A DNA stretch of 64,000 bases from the NCBI RefSeq assembly GCF_009002475.1, contig NZ_AP019860.1, positions 6,896,501 through 6,960,500 of the forward strand, written 5' to 3'. This DNA comes from Candidatus Uabimicrobium amorphum (GTDB taxonomy: Bacteria; Planctomycetota; Uabimicrobiia; Uabimicrobiales; Uabimicrobiaceae). The position numbers and the translations under genes are program-made. The notes beneath the pieces are model-generated. The model had not been told where the DNA came from, did not search any database, and was given only the letters and a program-made list of their open reading frames with translations. Below, in pieces: positions 28,100-37,279 of this stretch. How positions within the stretch are numbered: position 1 is the stretch's first letter; every line of letters begins with the position of its first letter.

Positions 28100-28417
28100 A
28101 TGCAGTATGAAAAAGCTCCCATAAACGAAACTATTTGGCGTTGGGGTATTCATCAAGAAAAATTAGAGGTCTTACAAGAAAGTAGCCAAGAAGCTCTTGA
28201 AGTTATCGGACTTCACGGTGTGACAGCTTTTGCAGGAGAAATCCCCTCAGATGCGAAAGTATCGAATGCACGTGTTAAAGACCTAGTTGCACTTGGATTT
28301 CCCGTGTACATTACACCTTTAGACGCAACTCCCGAACATCGCACCGTAGAATTACCAAAGTCCATCACCGCTGAAACCGTCGAGATCTGGAACAATGTTT
28401 GGAAACGAATGGATTGA
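28100..28417 (+). CDS. Small hypothetical protein
   Basis: 105 residues. The ribosome site AAAGGAGA about 7 bases before the ATG is strong. It has no signal peptide or membrane helix, and a mixed composition with a clear globular texture (ITAETVEIWNNVWKRMD at the end). I do not recognise the family. Located between nadD and the FHA kinase, with its own leader of ~170 bases, so probably monocistronic. Confidence 0.65.
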   Translation: MQYEKAPINETIWRWGIHQEKLEVLQESSQEALEVIGLHGVTAFAGEIPSDAKVSNARVKDLVALGFPVYITPLDATPEHRTVELPKSITAETVEIWNNVWKRMD

Positions 28418-28435
28418 GCACAATGCGCCTTTACC

Positions 28436-28621
28436 TTACGGACTAAATATGCAAAACTGCGTAATATTGCGCTTTTCCCAGTAAGCCCTATAATGCTTTT
28501 GAAACTCGGTAAAATATCTCGCAAACAATTGCGCCTCCGCAACAAGTTTGCGTTGATAACGCAAAAATTTTGGCTCTATATCTTTTTGGCGACGATTGAT
28601 GGCGCGTGCAAAACGTCTCAA
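28436..28621 (-). pseudogene. Possible gene remnant in a 430-base gap
   Basis: A 61-codon frame (TTG start, no ribosome site) encodes a basic, helical-looking peptide (RRFARAINRRQKDIEPKFL). Codon use resembles neighbouring genes, and the frame stays open ~12 codons upstream without an ATG. It may be the tail of a decayed gene. The rest of 28622-28849 holds no recognisable feature except the leader of the FHA kinase. Confidence 0.25.
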
Positions 28622-28849
28622 GATTTTCGTAAATTTCCGTCGCTTCGCTAAGAATGGAAAGCTAGAAATAACTCAAATATGTTTTCCGAAAACAACGCCG
28701 TACAACCGCTCCACCAATTACTTCGGTTATTATTTTGCCATACAGAATGTTTCACATCCATTCTTATAACTAAATTTATATGGACTCCGCGATCATAGCA
28801 TTATAAAATATTATTGTTGCCTCGAAATTCACGTACCAAGTTTTCTTCA

Positions 28850-30760
28850 ATGGCAAAAAATAATCCATCTCCATATCCCGATACTTTCAGGATGACAAAA
28901 ATGATAGAAGAAAAACCACAAGACAAATCAAAATCAGCAAACGACAGCTGGCAATCGACATATGCACAAAATAACACGCAGGCAAATAAGATCAACCATT
29001 CCGAAGTTGACACCAGAAAGATGTCTCGTCGTACTGAAACGGTTTCTAAATCAAATTTTTCCGGAGTGGAGAAAACCGAAAATACAGCTACTCCTGACGT
29101 TTGTTTTGATCAGACAATACAAGAACACATAACATTTCACGACAAGGCAGATGTACCTCTGGACCAAAGAATTGAAATCAGAATAGACCAAGGCGCTACA
29201 GAAAACACCATTGATTTCGACAAAACCCTAGACTGCAATACACCAGCTCCAGAACAATTGCAAAGTGTACCAGCCCCACAACAATTACAAAGTGTTCCCG
29301 ATGCTTTTGCGCAAACAATGGAAACAAACGTCAACGAAATTTCGACACCACAAAAAACATCAGAAATTTATATCATCGGACGCTATCATGCCATTCAAGA
29401 AATCGGTAGTGGTGGATTTGGAACCGTCTATAAAGGATTTGACCCTAATCTCAATCGAGAAATTGCGTTAAAAACCATTCGCTTCGATAAACATTTGACA
29501 CATTTGATCGAATCTTTTGAACAAGAAGCGCGAACTCTGGCGCAATGCAACCATCCAAACATTGTTCAAGTCTATGACGTAGGCAGAGATCACCAAAATC
29601 CATACATTGTCATGGAGTTTGTCAACGGTCCTGATATATGTGAATATGTCGAAGAACAAAGAGCTCAAAAAGACGCAAAGCATCTACAAAAAATCATCTG
29701 TTCACACATGCTGTCTATAATAGATGCGATATCTTACCTACACAAAAATGGAATATACCACCAAGACATCAAGCCAAAAAATATACTAGTTTCTCTCAAC
29801 AACAATTGCCCAAAAATAGTGGACTTTGGATTGGCCATTGAAAACCCAAATTCAACATCAGACGAAATGTCGGGAACATACGCCTACATGCCCCCCGAAA
29901 AATTCGAAGGAAAAGTCACGCCAAAAATGCACGACATTTATGCCCTAGGCGCAGTATTCTTTGAGATACTAACTGGAAGACCAGCCCACCCTGGAAAAGC
30001 AAATACCGAAATCATCCAGCACGTTTTGCACAATGAAGTCACTTTTCTTCCCATTGATCATATCGATGAGGCATTAAAAAATATATGTTTGCGATGCCTA
30101 AAAAACGATCCACGCGAAAGATACCAAGAGGTATCACAAATATACAACGACTTGATACAATACACCGGAAATCAAACAGATGTAAACGAATATCCATATC
30201 TACTAATGACCATAGATGAAAAAAAATGTGTTTTTCCTCTAATGCAACAAAAAAACTTTATAGGACGCACGTTCAGTAACCAAGTGGTCATTCCCGATAT
30301 AACAATATCCCGCACGCAAGCACTCATCGAGATCAACAACGATGAAGTCACGATCAAAAATCTTAGTGAAGTCAACAAAATAGAGGTGAACGGAATTAAT
30401 GTAGACTACGAACAACACATCAAACTCTCTGGACATGAAAAAATACAAATAGCAAACTATACCTTCCACTTCGTTCCTGAGTCTGAAATTACGAAGTATA
30501 GTGATGTTATTCCTGGGCAAGAGCAGGGTTGTGACGTTCCTGCAACAAAACAGCCATCTCCGTTGGACAGCAAGATGTGGGAGCAAACCATTTCGTTACA
30601 AGAGAATATCGGCGCATCTGCTAAACAAGAAGCAGTAATAGGAGATGGGGCATTGCAAAAAGTTCAGAAATTAGATGTGAAAGATGCCAAAAAATTTACA
30701 GATTCGGTGCAAGAATTGAAGAAGATGTTACTACAATTTGAAAAGAAAATGGAAGAATAG
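28850..30760 (+). CDS. Cytoplasmic Ser/Thr protein kinase with C-terminal FHA domain
   Basis: 636 residues from the ATG at 28850; a TTG at 28814 would add 12 residues, and neither has a clear ribosome site. Residues ~1-175 are a low-complexity polar region, including a short duplication (VPAPQQLQSV-type phrase). Kinase domain ~178-435: IGSGGFGTVY, Lys in ALKT, YHQDIKPKN with catalytic Asp but Gln instead of Arg (non-RD), DFG, and GTYAYMPPEKFEG. FHA domain ~455-540: FIGRTFSNQVVIPD, ISRTQALIEI, VNGINV, which binds phosphothreonine. The non-RD loop suggests regulation other than classical activation-loop phosphorylation. There is no membrane helix. A hairpin terminator overlaps the stop. Confidence 0.92.
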   Translation: MAKNNPSPYPDTFRMTKMIEEKPQDKSKSANDSWQSTYAQNNTQANKINHSEVDTRKMSRRTETVSKSNFSGVEKTENTATPDVCFDQTIQEHITFHDKADVPLDQRIEIRIDQGATENTIDFDKTLDCNTPAPEQLQSVPAPQQLQSVPDAFAQTMETNVNEISTPQKTSEIYIIGRYHAIQEIGSGGFGTVYKGFDPNLNREIALKTIRFDKHLTHLIESFEQEARTLAQCNHPNIVQVYDVGRDHQNPYIVMEFVNGPDICEYVEEQRAQKDAKHLQKIICSHMLSIIDAISYLHKNGIYHQDIKPKNILVSLNNNCPKIVDFGLAIENPNSTSDEMSGTYAYMPPEKFEGKVTPKMHDIYALGAVFFEILTGRPAHPGKANTEIIQHVLHNEVTFLPIDHIDEALKNICLRCLKNDPRERYQEVSQIYNDLIQYTGNQTDVNEYPYLLMTIDEKKCVFPLMQQKNFIGRTFSNQVVIPDITISRTQALIEINNDEVTIKNLSEVNKIEVNGINVDYEQHIKLSGHEKIQIANYTFHFVPESEITKYSDVIPGQEQGCDVPATKQPSPLDSKMWEQTISLQENIGASAKQEAVIGDGALQKVQKLDVKDAKKFTDSVQELKKMLLQFEKKMEE

Positions 30761-30778
30761 CTGCATGAGCTATTCTTC
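30752..30778 (+). terminator. Hairpin overlapping the kinase stop codon
   Basis: GAAGAATAGCT (30752-30762, containing the TAG stop) pairs exactly with AGCTATTCTTC (30768-30778), giving an 11-bp stem and 5-base loop. Only two T follow, so termination strength is uncertain. Confidence 0.6.
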
Positions 30779-31553
30779 TTAAAGGATGTGTCGAAAAATG
30801 CATAATACACAGACTAGTTGAGGTACCAAACTTCAAATCCTTATGTTTTCTTCGAGACAAGACTACTCGTTGTTAATAAACAAACTATTATTGCAAACGT
30901 TGTCAATTTCTAATTAGATGAAATCCAATTGCTTGAAACACTTTTCTAAAAATTAGAAGTTGACAACTAAAATGATATCATACTCCAAAAAAATTAGCCT
31001 ATCCACTCAGTAAGTTGTTTGCAACTTCCCCGTCAAACTGATAATGAAGTTAAAAAATAGAAGTTCACCTACTTTACTTACCGAAAATACACATTTTATA
31101 CTCCTTATTTTTAGCATTGTATTATATCTCAATTTTCTTCCTTTTTTGGTTCTATTTTTCGCAACTATTATATCTTTCATTCCAACCGACTTCCCAAAAA
31201 AATGCTAACGAAACGATAGTTGAAATTAACTTGCGTATATCGCTTTCTTGCCAATCCTTCTTAACATTGAACCTTCTAGAATTGTAATGATTATAAGTTG
31301 AATTTTTGTTTATTTGCACTTTTGCGATTTATTGTAGTTTGTCAAAAACAAAGTCAATCGTTACTTACACAGGAGGGCTGACATTCCAGATTTTTTAAAC
31401 CTGGAGATCTATTAATAAAGAGTCCTTTTTAAATTTTTATAAATTTTTTCATTGATATAACTAAATAAATATATTATACATTTAATGTTTTAAAGGAAAG
31501 AATTCGATTTAAAAACAATTTATGATTTAAGGCTTTTTTTTTGGAGTTTACGC
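30779..31553. other. 775-base AT-rich gap, no gene seen
   Basis: No supported coding frame, RNA gene or repeat seen. Very AT-rich in the last 250 bases before the lipoprotein gene, where the island of S8 proteases begins. It could hold a long leader or an undetected small RNA. Confidence 0.5.
31452..31480 (+). promoter_or_regulatory. Possible sigma70-type promoter for the lipoprotein-S8 pair
   Basis: TTGATA (31452-31457) is followed after 17 bases by TATACA (31475-31480), about 74 bases before the lipoprotein ATG. Spacing is ideal and the boxes match moderately. AT-rich context makes chance matches likely. Confidence 0.3.
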
Positions 31554-32570
31554 ATGAAAAAGAATCCAGTTGTTTATTTTGCAATGCTGACATTCTGCCT
31601 AACTATTGGGTGTCAAACAGGCAGTTTTCTTCATAATGTTACTTTTCCTGCTTATGAAGGAACTTATGATATCGATGGTGAACAGGTTGAAATTAATATG
31701 ATAAAAGTGTTCGATGGAGATAACCGAAATACCGCATATGAATCTGAATACAAAACTGTATTTGGAGAGTCATCGTGGAAGGAACTTGTAAAGACTTTCC
31801 ATGAGTACGAAAAAGAAGCAGGTGCAGCTGCTGTTGAAGCATTAGGTGCCGCTGCCGCTGCCGCGTTAGTCGGATTGGCTGTAGACTATGGTAAAAAAAA
31901 GTTAGAAGAAGAAGCTTCTCTTCATGTAGCTCAGTATGAAAAGAGATTAGCAGTTGATGAATTTTGGAGAAAAGAAGAAGAAACAGCTACAAGAAAAATT
32001 AAATACTTTCCAAATTATTATGCCTTTGAAATTGTAAGAAAAACAACCGCTAATGAAGTTTCTTATCGAAAAGTTTTTGGTCTAGCTCCTTCAAAAGATA
32101 GAAGTGTATTCTTGGTTGCACCTCTGAAAACAGAGCTCAATAGTACTAAAGCGAAAGTTTCAGGACTTCGTTTATGGTCAGCAATTCCGATATTTTGGTG
32201 GCATCCACTATTGCTAAACTACGAGGATGAAATCGAAATTGACATAGATGTTGACATTGATGCTATCTGGGTAGATAAGAACCAAAAACCACATATGGAT
32301 AAAAGAACTTTTTCTACCAAGGAAAAACATAAACTTACATTTCCTGTAGAAAAAACCGGCGATGGTAGCAACAAGTTTGGTTGGTTTCATGCAATTCAAA
32401 GATCAAGTAACCAGATGACAGGAGACCCTGGACTTGGTACGTTCTGGATCAATGTTCGAGTTACGGAAAGGGACCCGTCGAATGCCAAGAAGCGTCTAGA
32501 ACAAGCAGCGGAGTTTCTTGGAGAACAGAAGGAAACAATTGTAAATACTATTGTTAAAACAGGCTCGTAA
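31554..32570 (+). CDS. Lipoprotein of unknown function, paired with an S8 protease
   Basis: 338 residues. The signal sequence ends in the lipobox LTIGC (Cys20), so the protein is lipid-anchored. A striking Ala-rich helix at ~90-110 (AAAVEALGAAAAAALVGLA) could insert in or pack against a membrane. The rest is charged and beta-rich, including a run of alternating Asp/Ile (EIDIDVDIDAIWVD). I recognise no family. The S8 protease gene starts 15 bases downstream, so the two form an operon; a chaperone, anchor or substrate role for the protease is plausible but unproven. Confidence 0.75.
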   Translation: MKKNPVVYFAMLTFCLTIGCQTGSFLHNVTFPAYEGTYDIDGEQVEINMIKVFDGDNRNTAYESEYKTVFGESSWKELVKTFHEYEKEAGAAAVEALGAAAAAALVGLAVDYGKKKLEEEASLHVAQYEKRLAVDEFWRKEEETATRKIKYFPNYYAFEIVRKTTANEVSYRKVFGLAPSKDRSVFLVAPLKTELNSTKAKVSGLRLWSAIPIFWWHPLLLNYEDEIEIDIDVDIDAIWVDKNQKPHMDKRTFSTKEKHKLTFPVEKTGDGSNKFGWFHAIQRSSNQMTGDPGLGTFWINVRVTERDPSNAKKRLEQAAEFLGEQKETIVNTIVKTGS

Positions 32571-32585
32571 TGTAGAGGAGATACC

Positions 32586-34106
32586 GTGAAAACAAAAATA
32601 TTTTTACTCGTTGGAATACTTTCTATTTTGAATATTGTATTTGCTCAAGAAACAATTAATGATAAGGAAATTCAAGTAATAAAACCTTTTTCTTTAGGAG
32701 ACTCGTTAGGTACTTCTACTGTTGAAGCAGGTACATTGATTAGTATAAATGAAGCACGTTTAAAATACAATGTTCGTGGAGAAGATCTTCTCGTTGCTGT
32801 TTTGGATACGGGTTTAAGAACTACTCACGTAGATTTTGCTGGTCGTGTTGAAGAAGGTAAAAATTTTACCTCTGATAATGGTGGCAATCCCACTGATGTT
32901 AGTGACGGCGATGGTCATGGAACTCATGTCGCAGGAATTATAGCGGGTAATCGAAGAACTGTAGGTATTGCCCCTGCAGCAAAGGTTGTCCCTCTTAAAG
33001 TTTTAAAAAATAATGGACGCGGTTCTTTTTCATCTATAAGTAGAGCTCTTGATTGGGTTATTAATAGGGTTAACGAAGGAAAGCAAATCCGTGTAGTTAA
33101 TATTTCCATATCGGATAGTGATAACTACACAAATGATAGTACTTTTTCCAACGACATGATACGCAACCGAATTAAAAGGCTACGTGATATGAAAGTTGCT
33201 GTTGTGATTGCTGCAGGAAACGAATACGTTGGCAACGAAGGTATGGGATACCCCGCAATTTTTAAAGAATGTATAAGTGTTGGGGCTGTTTTTGATTCTG
33301 ATATGACTCACATTCATGACCCCAATCCTCATGATAGTATTTCAGGTTTTGTTTATTCAAGGGGGCGAGCAGCATTCTTTCCTATAGCAAAAGGTTCAAT
33401 AACAGCATTTTCTCAAAGATTGCCTTCTGAATTAAGTCGCACTTTCCAAACAGATATTTTTGCTCCTGGAGCAGTAATTACCTCTTCAGGTCATCTGAAT
33501 GATAGAGATCAATCTGCAAGTCAAGGAACAAGTCAGGCTGCTCCAGTTATTTCAGGCGTCATATTATTAATGCAACAGCACTATAAAAATAAAACAGGTG
33601 AGTACCCGAGTATCGATATTATTGAAAGTGCTTTACGCAACTGTAAGCCTATTTTTGACGGTGATGATGAAAACGATAATGTTCGGAATACCGGCAAAAG
33701 ATATACTCTTGTTGATGCTAAAATGGCATTAGACAATATTAATCAGAGTATCAGTACGATTGCCGCTATTAGAGCTATTGCTAAAGCAAATCCTAATTTA
33801 GTGATACAACAAAAAGACAAGGACAAGTATAAACCATTGAGTTTTGCGTCGGAAACTGACCGAGTAAAGCAAAAACTCGAAGAAATAAAACGAAGTGTAG
33901 GTGCTTTATACCAAAATTATAAAAATCTGGAGAGTCTAAAAGACGATATTAATACTATAAAGGCTGAGCTGAAGCAGATAAACCTTAAATACAACTCATT
34001 AGAAAAGAATTTGAAGACCTATTCTAAAATTTCAGAAATGAAATCATTGTTGATCAAGATGAATGAAGATTTAAGTAGCCTAGAAAAATCAATAAAAGAT
34101 GAATGA
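32586..34106 (+). CDS. Secreted subtilisin-like serine protease (S8) with C-terminal coiled coil
   Basis: 506 residues, starting at GTG with AGGAG about 7 bases upstream. Signal peptide 1-20. The triad is intact: Asp74 (AVLDTG), His111 (GHGTHVAGI), Ser316 (GTSQAAP), with oxyanion Asn212 (AAGN). Only ~45 residues precede the catalytic domain, so unlike the other S8 proteins here it has no full propeptide. Residues ~420-506 are a predicted coiled coil (repeated KxxLEEIKR and SLEKNLK phrases). The 3' end of the gene includes half of a 40-bp tandem duplication. Operon with the preceding lipoprotein. Confidence 0.93.
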   Translation: MKTKIFLLVGILSILNIVFAQETINDKEIQVIKPFSLGDSLGTSTVEAGTLISINEARLKYNVRGEDLLVAVLDTGLRTTHVDFAGRVEEGKNFTSDNGGNPTDVSDGDGHGTHVAGIIAGNRRTVGIAPAAKVVPLKVLKNNGRGSFSSISRALDWVINRVNEGKQIRVVNISISDSDNYTNDSTFSNDMIRNRIKRLRDMKVAVVIAAGNEYVGNEGMGYPAIFKECISVGAVFDSDMTHIHDPNPHDSISGFVYSRGRAAFFPIAKGSITAFSQRLPSELSRTFQTDIFAPGAVITSSGHLNDRDQSASQGTSQAAPVISGVILLMQQHYKNKTGEYPSIDIIESALRNCKPIFDGDDENDNVRNTGKRYTLVDAKMALDNINQSISTIAAIRAIAKANPNLVIQQKDKDKYKPLSFASETDRVKQKLEEIKRSVGALYQNYKNLESLKDDINTIKAELKQINLKYNSLEKNLKTYSKISEMKSLLIKMNEDLSSLEKSIKDE

Positions 34107-34137
34107 AAATTTAAGTAGCTTAGAAAAATCAATAAAA
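34058..34137 (+). repeat. 40-bp tandem duplication across the protease stop codon
   Basis: Unit 34058-34097 (beginning GATGAATGAAGATTTAAGTA) is repeated at 34098-34137 with two base changes. Because 40 is not a multiple of 3, reading into the second unit meets TGA at once. The protein ends SIKDE instead of SIKE, an almost neutral change. The second unit still ends with the old stop (GAATAA). Confidence 0.85.
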
Positions 34138-34147
34138 GAATAAAGTT

Positions 34148-34175
34148 AATAGGCCAAATTAAAATTTGGCCTATT
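34148..34175 (+). terminator. Hairpin terminator after the lipoprotein-S8 operon
   Basis: AATAGGCCAAATT (34148-34160) and AATTTGGCCTATT (34163-34175) form a 13-bp perfect stem with a 2-base loop. No long T-tract follows. Confidence 0.65.
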
Positions 34176-34269
34176 ACATAACTTATATATCGCCAACACT
34201 AATACATATCCTCCGTCTAACATATATCTTACATTTCAGTTATTCAATTGTGTATTTTTAGGATAAAAA

Positions 34270-35646
34270 ATGCAAAATAACACTGATAATTTTCAACCTT
34301 TAAAAGAAACAAGAAACCTATACTTTTTTATAAGAATTGTTGAATATTTGGAAGTAGGTTTTTTTTGGTTTTTAATTTCTATTGTTAGTTTGATTTTAAA
34401 TAGTGACACACTGCAAACTCAATACAACATCAGAAATTTTATCTTTTCCATAACATTGGTAATGTTTTCGAATGCTTTTTGGGAAGTTATCACTGGTTGG
34501 TATGCTGATAAATTCAAAAGAAAGTATTCTATAGTTGCGGGATTTATTTCATGTATATGTGGTTGGATAATAATTGGACTTTCTATATTACTAAATAATC
34601 ATTTATTATGGACGGTTGGCTTAATAGTATGGTCACTTTACCCTGCTTTGGTTTCAGGAGCTCGAGATGCATGGTTTGTTGATCGATGTAACTACTATCT
34701 TCAAAGTTTTGATCTTAGAGATTTTCAAGAAAAGACATTCAAAATTTCAAATATAGTTGGTCTTATTGTAGCCCCATTTTCTGCCCTAATCTGTTGGTCT
34801 ATCTTTGAAATGTGGGGTTTATCAATCAATGTTTCTCAAATAATCCCTGGCGCGTTATCGTGTATACTTATCATCATCAGTTTTTGTTGTATAGCCGTTT
34901 ATCGGGTTACTAGAAAAGTACAAGAAGAGTACCATGAACATATTAGTTACAAAATAAATGATTCAATGGTTTCGTTTATCAAAGAGGGAGTGAAATATTC
35001 TACTACGAAACCTTACAAGTGGTTTGTTCTTGCACATATTGGTGGAGTCGGTTTTTTATACATGTGGAGTTTTACTTGTTGGCCATTTATATTGCAATTA
35101 CAAGAGCCTGGTTTTTTTATATTTAACAAGTTTTACATCTTCATTTTTATACTTATTTCAATTCTTGGTGGTATCAATGGTCTACTGTTATCTGCCATGG
35201 GTAGATATATCTCAAAACGCAAACTATTGCTAATATTGAGCTCTTGGTATATGTTACCCCTAACTTTTATTGCTCCGATTTGTAGGTATTATGGATTTTC
35301 TTTATTTGACGCAAATGGAGAGTTTAAAGCCGCTCTATTCTTCTTCGCTGCTTTTATGTTTCGTTCTACCTATGCAGCATTTTATGGAATTTTAATATCT
35401 GAAGGAAATAATTTGATTGTTTCGAAAAATAAAAAGAAAAGAGCTTTATTAAGTTCCCTAGCAAGTGCATATACAGCTGCTGTTTTCGGTATAATGGGTG
35501 CTGTGTTATTATATTTCATTGAGTTAAAGACTCTTTTAAATACCATTGGCTTTATGTGGACTTACTTTGGATGTTTCTTTTTTTTAATTTCTGTATACGG
35601 AACATATTCTATTTTTAAAGGACAATCAAATGTTTCGACCACATAA
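34270..35646 (+). CDS. MFS-like 12-helix transporter
   Basis: 458 residues; AGGA about 6 bases before the ATG. About twelve hydrophobic segments. The cytoplasmic loop after helix 2, GWYADKFKRKYSIVAG, fits MFS motif A (GxxxDxxxRR-type). Basic loops alternate as expected. Substrate unknown; candidates range from nucleosides or peptides to a role as sensor. Its 3' end overlaps the TIR-like gene by 17 bases, indicating translational coupling in a three-gene operon with that gene and a membrane S8 protease. That operon context is unusual for an MFS protein. Confidence 0.8.
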   Translation: MQNNTDNFQPLKETRNLYFFIRIVEYLEVGFFWFLISIVSLILNSDTLQTQYNIRNFIFSITLVMFSNAFWEVITGWYADKFKRKYSIVAGFISCICGWIIIGLSILLNNHLLWTVGLIVWSLYPALVSGARDAWFVDRCNYYLQSFDLRDFQEKTFKISNIVGLIVAPFSALICWSIFEMWGLSINVSQIIPGALSCILIIISFCCIAVYRVTRKVQEEYHEHISYKINDSMVSFIKEGVKYSTTKPYKWFVLAHIGGVGFLYMWSFTCWPFILQLQEPGFFIFNKFYIFIFILISILGGINGLLLSAMGRYISKRKLLLILSSWYMLPLTFIAPICRYYGFSLFDANGEFKAALFFFAAFMFRSTYAAFYGILISEGNNLIVSKNKKKRALLSSLASAYTAAVFGIMGAVLLYFIELKTLLNTIGFMWTYFGCFFFLISVYGTYSIFKGQSNVSTT

Positions 35647-37279
35647 ATATAACATACATATATATTGTTTCTTTATCGCTATTTTTGGATATTTTACATG
35701 GGGATTTGTCTTATTTGTGGGGACAAATCCCCATGTAAATATACCTTTTTTTCAGTTATCTCAAGATATTTTGATTAGAATATCGCAGCAAGTGTCTATA
35801 TCTTTTACTGTATTTGCTATTTTAATTAAGGTGACGTTTCTTTGGGATAAAAGTTTAAGTCAGCGCGTTCAAAAAGCAAATCTTTACGCCAAACATTATG
35901 CATCTAAATATTCTAACACAAAAACAAGTATTATCTCCAAGCTTACCAAAAAAGAACGGACGAATTTGTATAACTTAGTTCCGGCATCGTTTCTACCAAA
36001 GGAAATAAACAGCAGTGCACTTGATTGGTATTTATACGATGTGTGTGTACTGGTAGATTTTAATGATCCTACTTCCGCTAAATTTGCAGCTGATATACAA
36101 AATCAGTTGCAAAAACAACTAAGTAACTTGCGAATTTTTTGCGATAGTATTGAGAATTACTCTATACAAGAACTCAAAAATATTTATAAAAGTGGTTGTA
36201 AATCTTGCCTGATGGTCCTTTCTTCGTCATTGTTTAATAACCATACCTACCGGATACTTATAGATTACGCTTTGCAGCGTCAATATTTTTTAACTTTATT
36301 TGAACAAGCTAAACCTCTCGATAAATATTTGGTTTGCGTTGCTACAAACGAGAATTACGAAGAGAATGTGATATATCAAGAAGAATATTTTGGTTATATC
36401 TCTCCTTACATTGTGAACGAGAAGTCCGTTGCTTTAGAAAACACAATAGATGCGATACAACAATCGTTATGTTCGACTTCGCAGATCAAAAATACAAGTG
36501 TTCAAGCTGAAACCCCAGAAATAGCCAATCAAAATAAGAATTTTATTTACAAATATCTAGAGAGAATGACTGCGTTAATTTACAACTACATGTCGCCTCT
36601 GAAAAATGATAACAACGATCAAGTTTTGATATTTTCGGAAACATTGGCTTTATGGTTGGCTGTAACACCATTGCTTGTTAGTTTTTGGCTAGCTACTTGG
36701 ATTACTTCAAGTTTTATAAATATGAAAATAGACGCGCGCTTATTGAATTGGAAAGCGTTACCCAAATATGAGATTTTAAAAAAAGAAAACAGTGAAATAT
36801 TTTTAAAGAGAGATAAAAAATCAATAACAGTTCTACTAAAAGAAAATATTTCTATAAAACAACTCAAAAATAAAATTAAGCTTATTGGAGGAAAGGTTGA
36901 AAAAATAAAATTTTCAAAAGACTTGAAAATGAAATTTAAAACTATTTTTGTTACCACGCGTACAGAGAGACAACTTGTCGAAATCAAAAACTTTGTTATC
37001 CAAGAAGAAGGTACTATAACTATTTTCCCTACCTACAGAATTAACTCGTCTATTCAAATTTTGCTTACTGGTACAATCATCGTATCGTCCAAAAGCTTAG
37101 ATGACAAATCTGTTCAACAATTTGCTGAGCGCTATAAATTAAAAATGTTACAAAATATTACACCTAATGTTTGGGAATTGTACTCTTTAAACCAAGAACC
37201 TTTACTAAAAACAGTAAAAAAAATACAAGAAAATGAAAGTTTCATTGTTGAGCCAGGTACTATTAGGAGAGAACTATGA
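35630..37279 (+). CDS. Membrane TIR-like protein with subtilase-propeptide-like C-terminus
   Basis: 549 residues; AAAGGA about 7 bases upstream of the ATG. Membrane helices near 10-31 and 50-72, and a third at ~342-366. Residues ~133-245 resemble a TIR fold: YDVCVLVDFND at strand A, LRIFCDSIENYS, then SCLMVLSSSLF and IDYALQR. The Glu that TIR NADases use in WCxxE aligns with Leu210, so NAD cleavage is unlikely and a binding role fits better. After the third helix come two modules of ~80 residues (EIFLKRDKKSITVLLKENIS..., then IIVSSKSLDDKSVQQFAERY...) with the pattern of I9/fervidolysin-type subtilase propeptides. Overlaps the S8 gene by ATGA. The TIR and propeptide calls are by pattern only. 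Confidence 0.6.
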   Translation: MFRPHKYNIHIYCFFIAIFGYFTWGFVLFVGTNPHVNIPFFQLSQDILIRISQQVSISFTVFAILIKVTFLWDKSLSQRVQKANLYAKHYASKYSNTKTSIISKLTKKERTNLYNLVPASFLPKEINSSALDWYLYDVCVLVDFNDPTSAKFAADIQNQLQKQLSNLRIFCDSIENYSIQELKNIYKSGCKSCLMVLSSSLFNNHTYRILIDYALQRQYFLTLFEQAKPLDKYLVCVATNENYEENVIYQEEYFGYISPYIVNEKSVALENTIDAIQQSLCSTSQIKNTSVQAETPEIANQNKNFIYKYLERMTALIYNYMSPLKNDNNDQVLIFSETLALWLAVTPLLVSFWLATWITSSFINMKIDARLLNWKALPKYEILKKENSEIFLKRDKKSITVLLKENISIKQLKNKIKLIGGKVEKIKFSKDLKMKFKTIFVTTRTERQLVEIKNFVIQEEGTITIFPTYRINSSIQILLTGTIIVSSKSLDDKSVQQFAERYKLKMLQNITPNVWELYSLNQEPLLKTVKKIQENESFIVEPGTIRREL

